64,000 bases of DNA, from the NCBI RefSeq assembly GCF_001704415.2, contig NC_030824.1, positions 36,885,022 through 36,949,021 on the forward strand, given 5' to 3'. The stretch's first letter is position 1. Each line of letters starts with the position of its first letter. The DNA is from Capra hircus. Lineage: Eukaryota; Chordata; Mammalia; Artiodactyla; Bovidae. Below, piece by piece: positions 32,601-43,676 of this stretch. Made by a program: the position numbers and the translations under genes. The notes under the pieces were generated by a model. It had not been told where the DNA came from, ran no database searches, and saw only the letters and a list, made by a program, of their open reading frames with translations.

Positions 32601-34337
32601 TTCTAGGTTGCCTCTGGAAGCCCCAGTTATTTCTTGATTATCTAAGCAACAAGGTTATTGTCTGGAGATTTTTCTGTTCTTTAGCATTTCTCCCAGAGGG
32701 TGGGAGAGGCAAAGCAAAAAATGCTGAAACTCAAGCCAGTGCATTTTGCTACTTGGTTACAGTTCTGGTAAATGACTGGACCAAAGGAGAAGAAAATTGA
32801 AGTTGTACAGTTTCCATAGCCATTTGGCCCATTTCCCAAAGGTTTTGCTGGCCAGCGGGTTTGAGGCTAGGAAGTGGCTGGGGTGTGGTTTCAGAGCTGA
32901 ACGTTGCCTCTCTCATCAGAAAAGATGAGATAAAACCTATAGGTCATTCCTGTGTTTGAAAAGTGGTTGACCAGATGTATACATATGGTTACTGCTGAAA
33001 CACCCCATGCGGGGTCTGTGTGCCAACAGTGTGGCTGTGTAAGGTAGAAGGTGGCATGAGGTTTCCTGGTGGTTGTTTTCATCTCAGGTTCTTTGACATT
33101 TGGGGACTGGGACAAAAGTATATAGTTTTGGTTTGGCGTTCTATGACTATCCAGCTGGGTTATTTTTTTCTTTCCTTCTCTTTTATGGGGTTGTTTAAGG
33201 TTTAGCTTTTCTTTTTTTAACCACAGAATCTGATTTGATTGTGGTATTGTAAAAATTATTTTTTTGTACATGTGCCTGGAGCATTTGGGTTATTGGTAAA
33301 CTTTAAAAAATACCACAGTGCATGTAAACATATATAATTTAAGAACCAGTCATGACTGAGGCCTATGACATCCTTTGGAAAATTCTTCCTGGGGAGCAAT
33401 TCTAATTAACCGGATATTTTATGGTTTCCTTGTTGCATGCTTTATTAATAATAATGCTATTAGATAGAATCTTTTTTCTTCCTAGAATTTAAGATTTTCC
33501 TATTCTCTTTCTCAGTAACAATTCTAATGCAATTATCTTTAATAAAAAATGTGGTAAGCTTACAATAACAAACAACATGATAGAGATAAGAACAATGGGA
33601 TTCTTAAAAAGTAGGAATATTGGAGATGTTCTTTTATAGTAAACTCAGTGAAAATGAATTACAGGGAAACCTCATTAAACTGCAATTGATATATTCAAAA
33701 GAATTTTACAATTTAAAGAATATGCTTTTACCCCAATTAAGTAGATCCCCTGGCCGCTGCTGTTGTTATTTTAAAATAAGGATATTGGGTTTCTCCAGGC
33801 AAGAGAGAAACTTGCCTGGCAATCCAGAACTATTTTATTTTTCCTATCATTTGAATTCCAGGTTAAGTTTAAATTTTTTTAAGTAGTAAGGAGACAAATG
33901 TCTGACTGAAATGATGATAACATTTACCGCCTATTTCTAACTGTGCTGTGGACCACAGTGAACAAGAATCGTCAGGCTGTGAAATTTTGGTATTCAAGGG
34001 AAATGGTGACCTGATTCTTCATTCTTGAACGTGTCAGAGTCTAGGGAAGAAAAAGTTGTTGTGTTTAGGAGAGATGAAGTTGCCTGCTCAGTTCTAAGAT
34101 CCAAGATGCACACAGTCAGTCTCTGAGAGCAGGCACTGTAGCTGCTGGTTGCCTTTTTAAACTTTGGGCATGGGAATGTATTTGAGGTATTTTTTTGTTT
34201 TATTTTCTCTGGCAGGGGAATTTGTGTTATAAAATAATATTTATAGCAAAATTATTCACCTTGGTGTCAACTGATGGCTGAAAACTGCTACGTTGATACA
34301 CTGAGCCACCACTTCCGTTAAGTCATCTGGCATCTCC
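32601..34337. other. No gene or clear repeat seen
   Basis: AT-rich unique-looking sequence. The antisense 126-codon frame at 32891-33271 is Lys/Thr-rich from T-rich plus-strand sequence and has no domain. The 88-codon frame at 33620-33886 likewise. Confidence 0.45.
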
Positions 34338-34665
34338 CAGTTGACTGCAGATAAGTCAGAACTCCTAAGGATGGCATGGAAGGACTTGTATAATTTGTCC
34401 CCAGACTGCTTTTTCAGAATCCCCTCTTCAGCTCTCCTTTATCTGGACCTGGATCCAGTGTTGTCAAATGGTCTTCCTACATCTCTACCTGGGCCTCAAG
34501 CTGTTTCTCCTGCCTTTTCGCTGCTTAATAAACTTGATCATTCTGAGTCCAGTCCAGATTCTGGTTATTTTTTAAAGGTACCCCTGTTAGCTCTGAGATC
34601 AAGAGATCATTCCTGCTTAGGCCACCTCTTGTTAAACCCATTGTTTGGCCATAATCACTTACTAT
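34338..34665 (+). repeat. L2 LINE coding remnant
   Basis: 'aaggacttgtataatttgtc', then a 'cccctcttcagctctccttt' block and 'ctgtttctcctgccttttcg' parallel the L2 section preceding its 3' UTR. The 108-codon frame here is most simply an L2 remnant, not a gene. Confidence 0.5.
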
Positions 34666-34689
34666 AAGCATGGTGAAGAGAACAGGTTT

Positions 34690-34930
34690 GCCTGTGACCT
34701 GAACAGGTTTTACTTATTGTCTGTGTGACCTTTGGCAGGTCACTTAATATACGAGACTCAGTTTCCTTAAATATAAAATGTGTCAGGGTATGGAGCTATC
34801 CCCATCTGACCTGCCATGGGCAAGCTTCTTTTCTTCTTTATGGCTCAGTTCCTAAAGTTGTAACATGGAGATAATGAGTAACTAACAGAATTGGTGTGAC
34901 AATTAACTGTGTATTAATCAGGATGAGTGA
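34690..34930 (-). repeat. MIR SINE
   Basis: 'ctgtgtgacctttggcaggt', 'ctcagtttccttaaatataa' and, after a gap, 'attggtgtgacaattaactg' follow antisense MIR order. Confidence 0.7.
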
Positions 34931-35395
34931 GGTTCTGTTGGCGGAAAAACCAAACCCAAGTCTTAGTGTTGTAAAAACCGCCGCAGCTTTTTTCTTGCTC
35001 ACCCTCCATGTCCATCTCAGGTTGGCAGGAACTCCACTCTGCAGTGTTCATATTCTGGGACCTTGGCTGTGAGAGCCTCCACTAACTGGAATAACGCAGT
35101 CACTGTGGCGGGAGGAAGAGGGTAGAGTCAGTTATGCATTGGTTCTTAAAGCTGCTACTTTCAAGTGGTGTGCTTTTCATTAGCCAGAGCCACTCTTATG
35201 TCACGGCTAACTTCAGAGTGAGGAACAATCCCACCGAGTGCGTAGAACAAGGCCCGGAATCACCAGGGAATGGTACTGATGACGGTCTGACCTTGTGTCA
35301 TGGGGCTGTTTCCTTATGGTCCATTTCATGTTTTACCTGCCCTTCTATGACATAGATTCCTTGGCTTCAGAATGAGGTCTGAGTTTGCTGCCCAC
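34931..35395. repeat. Possible unassigned old interspersed repeat
   Basis: Phrases such as 'ctcaggttggcaggaactcc', 'gggaccttggctgtgagagc' and 'cactgtggcgggaggaagag' remind me of an old mammalian repeat I cannot name. No gene seen; the 73-codon frame at 35134-35355 has no domain. Confidence 0.35.
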
Positions 35396-35410
35396 CTTTC
35401 CCTACAATGG

Positions 35411-35611
35411 GCTTCCCTGGTGGCTCAGACGGTAAAGCGTCTGCCTGCAATGTGGGAGACCTGGGTTTGATCCCTGGGTCGGGAAGATCCCCTGGAGAAG
35501 GATATGGCAACCCACTCCAGTACTCTTGCCTGGAAAATTCCATGGATGGAGGCACCTGGTAGGCTACAGTCCATGGGATCTCAAAGAGTAGGACACGACT
35601 GAGCAACTTCA
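35411..35611 (+). mobile_element. Bov-tA SINE with perfect 15-bp target duplication
   Basis: Well preserved: head 'gcttccctggtggctcagac', B-box 'ggtttgatccc', end 'gacacgactgagcaacttca'. CTTTCCCTACAATGG is repeated at 35396-35410 and 35612-35626. The low divergence and perfect duplication make it one of the younger insertions here. Confidence 0.97.
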
Positions 35612-35798
35612 CTTTCCCTACAATGGTCAGCGTAGATTCTCAGGACATGTGTCACTGAAGAGGTGACTGGAGGATAACCCAGCTGGGTTTTCCCCAGTGC
35701 TGGGAGGAAGCTTAGGTCTTAAGTCCCAGGATTTGCTTTGGTATGAAGCAAAGTCTTAGGGCGCATTTGAAAGTAAAGAAAAAAAAAAAGTAAAATTG

Positions 35799-35960
35799 TT
35801 AGTTACTCATTTGTGTCTGACTCTTTGCGACCCCATGGACTGTAGCCTGCCAGGCTCCTCTGTCCATGGAATTTTCCAGGCAAGAATACTGGAGTGGATT
35901 GCCATTTGCTTCTCCAGGGGCTCTTCCCAACCCAGGGATCAAACTCTGGTCTCCTGAGAT
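35799..35960 (-). mobile_element. Bov-tA SINE, head missing
   Basis: Antisense Bov-A part 'tctgactctttgcgacccca' through 'agggatcaaactctggtctc', then it stops before the tRNA-like head. Confidence 0.92.
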
Positions 35961-37369
35961 CTGAGCCTAATGCAAAACCTCATGGCCTTCTGCTAGCTTT
36001 TTTCCTGAGGCCATATGGAAGTCCAGGCTGGGGACTCGGTGCATCAAAGCTTCTCCTTCCTTTTGTAAAGGAGCACAGTCAAAGGCCAGGATTCATTTTG
36101 GATTAGTCTTAAGCAATAATATGTTAAATGGATTAGGAAGAGGTAAGTCTATTGTGTCCGAACTTGGACTTGTTCAGCTTCAGAAACACACCTGAATTCA
36201 GCTTCTCTAAATCTGCAGGAAGGGCTGGACAAGAGCTTTGGTGTTGAGAGATGAAATTTTCAGGCGACGATTACCTACCTGCTGTATTGTCTGAAGTCAT
36301 ATTATCAATATCTTACTTGCTTTTTTTTTTTTTTGTAATTATGTGAGGCATTTATATTTGTTACAGAAAAGTTAGCAAATATAGACAGACCAAGGAAAAA
36401 AATCACCATAAAAGGGAAAATTACCCCAAAGAAAACATTTTATTTCTCATCTTGAGTTAATATCGTTTAAACAAAACACCATATACTCTTTCATTGCTGT
36501 AGTGGATGTTTCTTGCAACACTGATCAATTAACATACTGTGTTATAGTTTCTGTCACTACACTGTAAATTTACAGACAGTAAATTTACATCATAAGCTTG
36601 GCCTGATGTTTTCAAAGAAATTCCTTTTTATTAAACAAATTTTAAACAATACATAACAACTGTCTTTCTCTGACTTAGAATTACACATCCCAGATGCAAG
36701 CATGGCTTTTAAAAAGTCACAAAAACAATCTTTACGTAAACAAAATGAAGTGGGCCACAAGGAAGTGGTTCCACGAGTCTATGACTTGACGTGCATCGGG
36801 GAAGAGCGAGGCCTCGTGAAAAATCAAGATGCTCCGAAAGAAATGGTCAAAGGGGAGTCTTCTCTCTTGTTGGGGCCCTTGACAGGATGCCAAGGTTGGA
36901 AAATGAGAGTAATTTTACTGCTGTCAGGGCCATGGAGAAGGCTGAGAAATGGGAGTCTGTGTTCTAAACATCCACTGCGTTTGGGCTATTTGATCAGGAA
37001 CCTCAAGCTGTCCAAGAGCTGGCTGGCCGCAGGGAGAAGAACGGGCCGGTGGGCGTTTCCTCCAATCTGACCCATGATGCTCTCCTCCGATGGCCAGCCT
37101 TAGTTGAAGACAGGGGTGGGTAAATGGTGTGATGTCTTTGGTGAACTGACTGCCTGTTTCTCAGGGCCTCTTCCCCAGGCCAGTGGGGAGGATTTACTGA
37201 CTCCAGCTTCTCCCTTTATCTCTTAAAGAGGCCAGGGTTGGGGGCTGGATTGGGGGTACTACTCTCACTACACAGACATCACAACTTGAGACTGACTAAG
37301 CCAACACAGAAACGGTGTATGAAATGAAATGTAAGCTGAGGGACCTGGCAGAGAGGACAACCAATATTT
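35961..37369. other. No gene shown; unexplained 122-codon frame at 36702-37070
   Basis: The plus frame begins MAFKKSQKQSLRKQ and is basic throughout. I recognise no domain. It has no intron-like or poly(A) context that would mark a processed copy. The region between 36330 and 36700 is AT-rich and may hold an eroded L1. Left uncalled as a gene. Confidence 0.4.
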
Positions 37370-37377
37370 GTTTAACG

Positions 37378-37579
37378 CAGGGGTCCCCATCCTCTGGGAT
37401 CTAATGCCTGATGATGAGGTGGGGCTGATGTAATAGTAATAGAAATAAAGTGTACAATAAATGTAATGTGCTTGAGTCATCCTGAAATGATCTCCCCCCA
37501 CCCCCGCCCAACCCTGGTCTGTGGAAAAATTGTCTTCCATGAAACTAGTCCCTGGTGCCAAAACGCTTGGGGACCACTG
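37378..37579 (+). mobile_element. MER1-type hAT-Charlie MITE with 8-bp target duplication
   Basis: The terminal repeats CAGGGGTCCCC and GGGGACCACTG bound it, with 'tctaatgcctgatgatgag', 'gtctgtggaaaaattgtc' and 'ccctggtgccaaaacgcttg' inside. GTTTAACG (37370-37377) and GTTTAATG (37580-37587) form the 8-bp duplication of hAT elements, one base changed. Confidence 0.9.
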
Positions 37580-37601
37580 GTTTAATGCATTAGAAGATGG
37601 T

Positions 37602-37624
37602 GTTATTATTATTATTATTATTAA
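37602..37624. repeat. (ATT)n microsatellite
   Basis: About seven TTA units, next to a MIR remnant at about 37625-37695 ('tacaaggaaattgacgcaag'). Confidence 0.9.
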
Positions 37625-37695
37625 CTCCATCTTATATACAAGGAAATTGACGCAAGCAGAGGTTAAGACTCTTACCCCAAATGACATGAAAATGA

Positions 37696-38399
37696 TGTCT
37701 AAGTTTCCTTGAAGCTCAGTATTACATGGTGAATGATATATATTTTTTTCCTATAAATTCAACTAATGTTATTTCCTGCCTTTCTCTCCTCTGAGGCTTG
37801 TATTTTCACCTCCACGCCCTCTGTCTCCCCATTGTCCTATGAATAAACCATAAGTGTTAGTATCTGGGCCCTTTTGCTAATATCTTCTCCTTTCTAATTC
37901 TCATGCCTCTTTATTTGCTTAAATTCTCTTTTTATTAATCCTCCCTGGTCCATCTCATCCACAGAGATCTCAGCTACGTAAAAAACTCCTCTGGCGTTTG
38001 TTAGCTATAGTACTTCTTTAGGCCTTACTGAATGCCTAGTAGTGGAAGTTATCTTTGTATAAGTTTATGCGTTAAATCCAGTCTGCACTGTAAATTCCTA
38101 CAAGGCAGAATAACTTTGCGTATAGTAAACTTTAGTAAACACTAGTGCTTTATCTCATACTTTATGATGTACTTTTCCTTCTCTATAAATACGCATAGTA
38201 TACTGTAGATTCCATAACCTCTAAAAGGAATGGCCAAATGATTAATGTTATTATTCATATTGATATAGTCCATGCAGGAAGCAACCAGAGGAGATGCTAA
38301 ATTGAAAACCTGAAGCTTGGGAAATATTTATCCTAACTTCATGTTATTTAGTATTTCTTTAATAACAGTAAAGGATTTATGAATTTAATGGCATATACC
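37696..38399. repeat. Probable L2 remnant in AT-rich sequence
   Basis: Around 37850-38130, phrases like 'actgtaaattcctacaaggc' recall the L2 3' UTR ('gtaagctccatgagggc'). Weak. No gene seen. Confidence 0.35.
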
Positions 38400-38407
38400 A
38401 AGTTTTA

Positions 38408-38620
38408 GAAAGGCTTCCCTAGAAGCTCAGATGGCAAATAATCTGCCTGCATTGCAGGAGACCCAGATTCGATTCCTGGGTTGGGAAGATCTCCTGGAGA
38501 AGAACATGACAACCCACTCCAGTATTCTTGCCTGAGAATTCCATGGACAGAGGAGCCTGAAGGGATACAGTCCATGGGGTCACAAAGAGCTGGACAGGAC
38601 TGAGCACACACACATGCAAT
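38408..38620 (+). mobile_element. Bov-tA SINE with 8-bp target duplication
   Basis: Head 'aggcttccctagaagctcag', B-box 'gattcgattcc', end 'ggactgagcacacacacatg'. AAGTTTTA flanks it at 38400-38407 and 38621-38628. Confidence 0.95.
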
Positions 38621-38628
38621 AAGTTTTA

Positions 38629-39247
38629 TAAACTCCTATATCCTTTATTTTGTGCCATGTGCTGAAACGTCAGTGAATTGGCATCAAGGGCCAGAAAACC
38701 AAGCAACATACACTGTTCTATTTCCTCAAAATCAGTCTTCTCCCCTGGAGTTGAGCTCCTATTGAATACTAATTATATGTCCATTTCATCAAAGCCTTCT
38801 TCAATCCCTTTTTAGAGTCAAAAATAAAGATCTGGATAAAACCCAACTATCTGTAACCTAATCCTGTTGATTTCAAAACCCTTAGCACAAAAGGAAAATA
38901 AGGCCCAATAACTTTATGGCACATGCATTCTGCATATGTTTTCTCCAAAGATACAGGGTCTTGGGTCTTAAAGGGCTTAAGCTTGAAGTTTGCAACTTTG
39001 ATAATAAAGACTGTTTTGTGTTTCAACAGCATCTGATGTTTAAAGATTAATCTGTCTCTAAATCCATCCTGAGGAGAGCCCAGATGTGGTAAATAGAGAT
39101 GATTCAACCAACTTTATGGGGAAGGATTGGAATTTTGCCTCAAATCCTACCCTTTGGAGACAAGAATCTCTCGTTTGGCAGCATACATTGATAAAAAATA
39201 AATGAATAATTTTGAAATCTCCATTTCCCTTTGGTTTGTAGAGATAG

Positions 39248-39249
<2 letters not shown>
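38629..39249. other. No gene seen
   Basis: Unique-looking. Antisense frames of 86-97 codons reach into the TG repeat (giving His-Thr runs) and are not genes. Confidence 0.5.

Positions 39250-39301
<52 letters not shown>
39250..39301. repeat. (TG)n microsatellite, about 25 units
   Basis: Uninterrupted TG followed by alternating CACGCACGCACGCGTGCAC, a long purine-pyrimidine alternation with Z-DNA potential. Confidence 0.97.
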
Positions 39302-39309
39302 ACGCACGC

Positions 39310-39357
39310 ACGCGTGCACTCAGTTGCTGAGTTCTGTCCAACTCTTTGCAACAGTCT
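39310..39357 (-). mobile_element. Short Bov-A SINE stub
   Basis: 'gcactcagttgctgag' and 'ctgtccaactctttgcaac' are the antisense tail of a Bov-A unit, cut after about 45 bases. The TG tract abuts it, as is usual for these SINE tails. Confidence 0.75.
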
Positions 39358-41223
39358 TAATGTTAGTTAATTGCCAGCAGGTAGATGATTAAAAGGTGCT
39401 GCGAGAATTTAAATTCATGGATGAAGGGCAGCAAAAGGTAGAAACAGAGCCTGAAGAGCATATGTAGCTGGGGTTTTCTGGCCTTCTTCCTGCAGACAAA
39501 CCAGTTCACAGGATAACCGTCGTCACAGCTGTTTCCATTAACATAATATTTTACCACCTGCTTTCACAGATTTTTATTTCTGCTTGATCAGAGGGCACCT
39601 GCATTGTTCTGAGTGCCTTATCTTGAAATAAATCATTTACTAGATGAGGATTAAAACAGGCCTTTTGGATAAAAAAATGCATTACTTATTTTTGAGCACT
39701 GATTTCAAGAATCGTTTTGAAAAAAAACTATTGCTGTTGCTTTATATTAGAAATCTGGACTTAATCCCATTTGATTCATTTTTGATTTTATTTTCCAGAG
39801 GTTCTAAATCGTATTTGTAAATCCCTCAGGGTCCATTTCCTCCTTGTAAGAGGAAAAACATTTAGGTGTCTGTCAGTACTTACAAACCTTCTGCGACAAT
39901 TCTCAGTATATTGGGAAAATCAATTTTCTGAAATTAAAATGAGGCAGTAATAATGATAATGCTAATAAAATGTAGGAGTTCTGATTCAATACAGCAGGAG
40001 AGAGGAGATTAAAGTCCTTTGATGTCTGCTGTGAAGAGACATCCCAGAAATGGTTCTCACTTTTAGAATGCATTATTCCTCAAGTGTCCTTGATTTATTT
40101 ATATACTTTTTAACTTAGAGGTTGGGTCTAAGGGTTATTCCCACTAAACTAGTTGCTTCCCGTGTGATCAAATCCCCAAGAATCTAGGAGAAAAGAAAAC
40201 ACAATTGCATGTCAGAGAAATTATTTTTTGAGCTCCTGGGAAGAGAAAGAAAAAAAAAAAAGATAATCATTGTTTACTGATTGCTGCAGTAACATTTGCT
40301 TTTTAAAATTAAAAATAAAATTACTAGGCGAAGGCCTTTTTCCTCTTGAAAGAAACAAGAAAAAAGAAAAAAAGAAAGAACGAAAGCAGAGGCAGCTTTG
40401 CAAGGCTGCTAGTGCCTGAGTAGAATTGCTAACTGGTTCCCTCTCTCTGTGTTGGGCTGTCTGTATTCACTCTATCACAAGCTTGAAGCCAGACCTCATT
40501 TGACTGAGCCAAAAAATGGTCCTTTTGTTGCTGTTTTTTTCCCCTAGTGTCATCTCTCATGGTTGCCGGAGCAACCAGTGTGTATCCTTTCAGCATAGGT
40601 TACTGGGCCCCAGGAAGGAAGTGCTTCGGAGCTGGCCTGCTATTTTTATAGAACCGTTACATAATACAATCCATTAAAGCTTCCTCTTGGTGTTTTATTG
40701 CACAAAGGGGAAATTAAGTTTGATGACTCCTAAATGTTGGATGGAGGATGTCAGGTGACTCGGATTGTTTGGCTCAGGCCACATAGCAACAATATTCCTA
40801 TATGCAATTTAAGGAGAACTGATATACAATCACGCCCTTGGCAATGATTGCTGCCTGCGGATCACTGGAGGAAACTGAGCCCTCAGCTGCTCAAGGGTGC
40901 AAGTTTTGTTGAAGTGCACAATGCTCCCTCTCTGGTAGGATGGCGGTGGACAATGAAACACTATTCACAGTGAAGGGCAATGGGGATTTTAAAGGTGTAG
41001 CACATATGCTTTTAATAGGCAGGATGATTATTGAAAAAGAGAATCGGATTGAAAGGCAGAGGACCAGGGTTCTCTTCCCAGAGCTGCCACCGCAGCCTGG
41101 TGTGGATCCCATGCACACTGCCGTCCTGCCAGTGTTGGATATGCCACTGGGTCCCAGGGTGGGGGTGGGGTCTCAGGAGAGGGAAAGCACAATAGCTATC
41201 TGACTCTTTTTTGGAGACCACTA
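39358..41223. other. Repeat-free unique stretch with an RFX X-box; no gene shown
   Basis: About 1.9 kb without a recognised transposon. It carries an A-rich/GAAA tract near 40240-40385, the X-box at 40562-40575, and an 87-codon plus frame at 40940-41203 (beginning MAVDNETLFTVKGNGD) without a known domain. Confidence 0.45.
40562..40575. promoter_or_regulatory. Perfect RFX X-box motif
   Basis: GTTGCC-GG-AGCAAC matches the full X-box consensus GTNRCC-N(0-3)-RGYAAC on both half sites. X-boxes are bound by RFX-family winged-helix factors in ciliary, neural and MHC class II genes. The site lies in repeat-free DNA, but binding is not shown. Confidence 0.5.
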
Positions 41224-41230
41224 AGGGCCA

Positions 41231-41445
41231 TAGGGCTTCTCAGGTGGCTCAGTGGTAAAGAGCCTGCCTGCTAATGGAGGAGACATGAGTTTGATCCCTG
41301 GGTCAGGAAGATCCACTGGAGAAGGAAATGGCAACCCACTCCAATAGTCTTGCCTGGAGAATTCCATGGACAGCGGAGCCTGGTGGACTACAGTCCATGG
41401 GGTCACAAAAGAGTCAGGCACAACTTAATGACTAAACAACAATTG
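41231..41445 (+). mobile_element. Bov-tA SINE with 7-bp target duplication
   Basis: Head 'agggcttctcaggtggctca', end in ACAACAA. AGGGCCA flanks it at 41224-41230 and 41446-41452. Confidence 0.95.
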
Positions 41446-41452
41446 AGGGCCA

Positions 41453-42132
41453 CAGAGGCTTTTTGCATTTGCAGCATGACTGTAGGAATTATCTAATTTC
41501 TACAGAACTCACTCTGAATTAAAGAAGGTGCAAGTATACAGTGGGATCAGAAAATCTATCCTGGTCTTTCTATTCCTGGAGGAGGAATGAACCCTTTGAT
41601 TCCTGGGAGTGATTTATGGCCACAAATGACCTGAGATTGGGGTTCCTAGGACTAGAGAGGATCTGAGCTGGCCACAGTTTCCTGTCTCTTCACTGTCTTC
41701 CTCTGCAGCTTAATTCACTCCCATCACTTCAACTAAAACGTGAGGCCTCTGGGTCTTAAATCGCTGTCTCTAGCCTGCTTTCCTTCCGGGCTCATCTGTC
41801 TTATATTCCCAGCTGCCTGATGGAGATCTTTTTCTGGGTGTCTCACTTTACCTCAAGCTCAACATAGCTAACATGAGACACAAGTCTTTTGTTTCCCAGC
41901 CATGGACGCTTGCTGTCCTCCTGGTTTCGGTGAAGAGCTGATTTGAGAGAATGGAAAAGGTTGTGATCATCTGCTCCAGTCTTAATTAGGTGAAGCTGAT
42001 GAGGCTGAAGAGGTTAGGTGGTTTGCTCAAGGTCATCCAGAGAGCTGAGAACAGAGGGAAGAGCTCTCTCTGCTGGACCACTACTCCCTTCCACCCAGGC
42101 TCGATGGCTCCAGGAATTTTGAACCCTCCTTC
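41453..42132. repeat. Unique sequence with an L2 scrap
   Basis: Around 41780-41900 'gatggagatctttttctggg' then 'ctcaagctcaacatagctaa' recalls the L2 coding region in sense orientation. No gene seen; the 145-codon frame starting at 41990 runs through a BovB stub into a SINE and is chance. Confidence 0.4.
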
Positions 42133-42176
42133 CTCACCACGTTTTATCAATCCTTCTCTCATGATCTCTCATCAAG

Positions 42177-42272
42177 TTCTGGGAGATGGTGAAGGACAGG
42201 AAAGTCAGGCATGCTGCAGTTCATGGGGTTGCAAAGAGTCAGATGCGACTGAGCGACTGAGCAGCAACGATG
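42177..42272 (+). mobile_element. BovB 3' stub flanked by long imperfect direct repeats
   Basis: Only the last ~95 bases of BovB remain ('gttctgggagatggtgaagg' to 'gcgactgagcagcaac'). The flanks 42133-42176 and 42273-42315 are about 80% alike over 44 bases by eye, both beginning CTCACCA. Confidence 0.85.
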
Positions 42273-42376
42273 CTCACCAGGTCTTAGCAGTCCTTCTCTC
42301 TCGGTCTCTCGTAAGCTGGTCTTTATTTCCCATTTCCACTTCTGCCACAATAACTGAGGTTTTTATTTACCTTTTT

Positions 42377-42594
42377 GTTTGTTATTTGATCACTATGTCC
42401 TACTGTTTGCAACCCCATGGACTGTAGTCCACCAGGCTCCTCTGTCCATGGGATTTTTCAGGCAAAAATACTGGAGAGGGTAGCCATTCGCTTCTCCAGA
42501 GGATCTTCCCAAGCCAAGGACTGAACCCACGTCTCCTGTGTCTCCTGCATTGCAGGTGGATTCTTGACCTGCTGAGCCATCGGGGAAGCCCTCT
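42377..42594 (-). mobile_element. Bov-tA SINE
   Basis: Antisense order 'cccatggactgtagtccacc' to the head 'gagccatcggggaagccc'. A small duplication within the head ('gtctcctgtgtctcctgc') is typical of one Bov-tA subtype. Confidence 0.95.
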
Positions 42595-42927
42595 TATTTA
42601 CTTCAAACTTAAGACTATTTTAGTTTCCTAATTAGTTGCTGCTTTTAACCTCTATCCCTTGAGTCAATATTTTATATGATCTTTGGGTAAATCTCACAGC
42701 TTTATCATGTCACTTTATTATGCAGACTTTTCTGCTTATTGATATTCAGGACTGAGTTTAATTCTCCATAGACCTTCTCACCCCCAACTCGCCTTTATCA
42801 TCCATTCTAATCACTAGAAACCCTCTCTTCTGTTGAGGTTTACTTTATCTGCCTTCATTCCCTCCCACCCCCCACCCCCCGTCAGAGATTCATGGACTGT
42901 TTACCTTTATTCATGTTATTGCTTTAG
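42595..42927. other. No gene seen
   Basis: Nothing recognised apart from a C-rich run near 42867-42881. Confidence 0.5.
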
Positions 42928-42937
42928 ACAGGAAGAT

Positions 42938-43293
42938 GTCTTTTATTAAAATTAATTAATTAATCTTTGGTTGCACTGAGTGTTCACTGCTGCACGTGGG
43001 CTTTCTCTAATTGTGGCCAGTGGGGGCTACTCTCTCATTGTGATGCCTATGCTTCTCATTGCTGTGGCTTCTCTTGTTGCAGAGCTGGGCTCCAGGGCGT
43101 GCAGGCTTCAGTGATTGCAGTGTGTGTGCTCAGTATTTGGGGCTCCTGGGTTCTACAGCACAGGCTTAGTAGCCACAGTGCCTGGGCCCTGTTGCTTTCA
43201 GGCATTGTGGGATCCTCCCGGACCAGGGATCGAACCTGTGTCTGCTGTATTGGCAGGCAGATTCCCTACCACTGTGCCATCATGGAAGTTCCC
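42938..43293 (-). mobile_element. Long CHR-type SINE with target duplication
   Basis: Antisense of a full-length CHR unit: left 'tctttggttgcactgagtgt', middle 'agagctgggctccagggcgt', right 'accactgtgccatcatgg' to 'aagttccc'. ACAGGAAGAT (42928-42937) and ACAGGATGAT (43294-43303) flank it. The 111- and 64-codon frames on it are not genes. Confidence 0.9.
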
Positions 43294-43303
43294 ACAGGAT
43301 GAT

Positions 43304-43670
43304 TTCTGACGAAGTATTTCCTATCCTATTCTCTAGGGCTTCTGGAAAATTGAAAAGGTTATGGAGCTGATAGAATTGTAATGAGTATTTTGTGCAAGAC
43401 ATCAGTCACTGATTCAGAACATTTCGCTGAGTATTTCTATTACGCTCAAGCAGTAGCCGAGAAAGCTATAGTCCCTGCTGTGTGGGAGCTTATTAAGTAT
43501 AGGAGGCAGGTGTTACATAAAAATTACATAGCCATTAAATACATGATTACACAAGGAACCAATTTATCACAAATGTTTTAAGGCATCTGAAACCTAAGTG
43601 AGAGAGCAGGAGAGCAAAGAATGCGAGGGAATGGAGGTGAGGGCAGGACAGTTTGGGGTTGAATATACTA
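43304..43670. other. No gene seen
   Basis: The 66-codon frame at 43381-43581 has no recognised domain. Confidence 0.45.
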
Positions 43671-43676
43671 AGAGGC

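Noticed and set aside
34341..34667. 108-codon plus frame resembling a coding exon
   Set aside because: The DNA is collinear with the L2 LINE, so a surviving LINE frame is the simpler reading.
35421..35480. tRNA-like head with B-box, possible tRNA gene
   Set aside because: It is the tRNA-derived head of a Bov-tA SINE and continues into the Bov-A unit; the same holds for the other Bov-tA heads.
39147..39351. His-Thr repeat peptides on the minus strand
   Set aside because: Direct translation of the (TG)n microsatellite in two phases.
41990..42427. 145-codon plus frame
   Set aside because: It runs through unique sequence, a BovB stub and into a Bov-tA SINE; no single gene would do so.
42967..43302. 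111-codon Cys-rich plus frame, possible secreted peptide
   Set aside because: It lies wholly inside an antisense CHR SINE.
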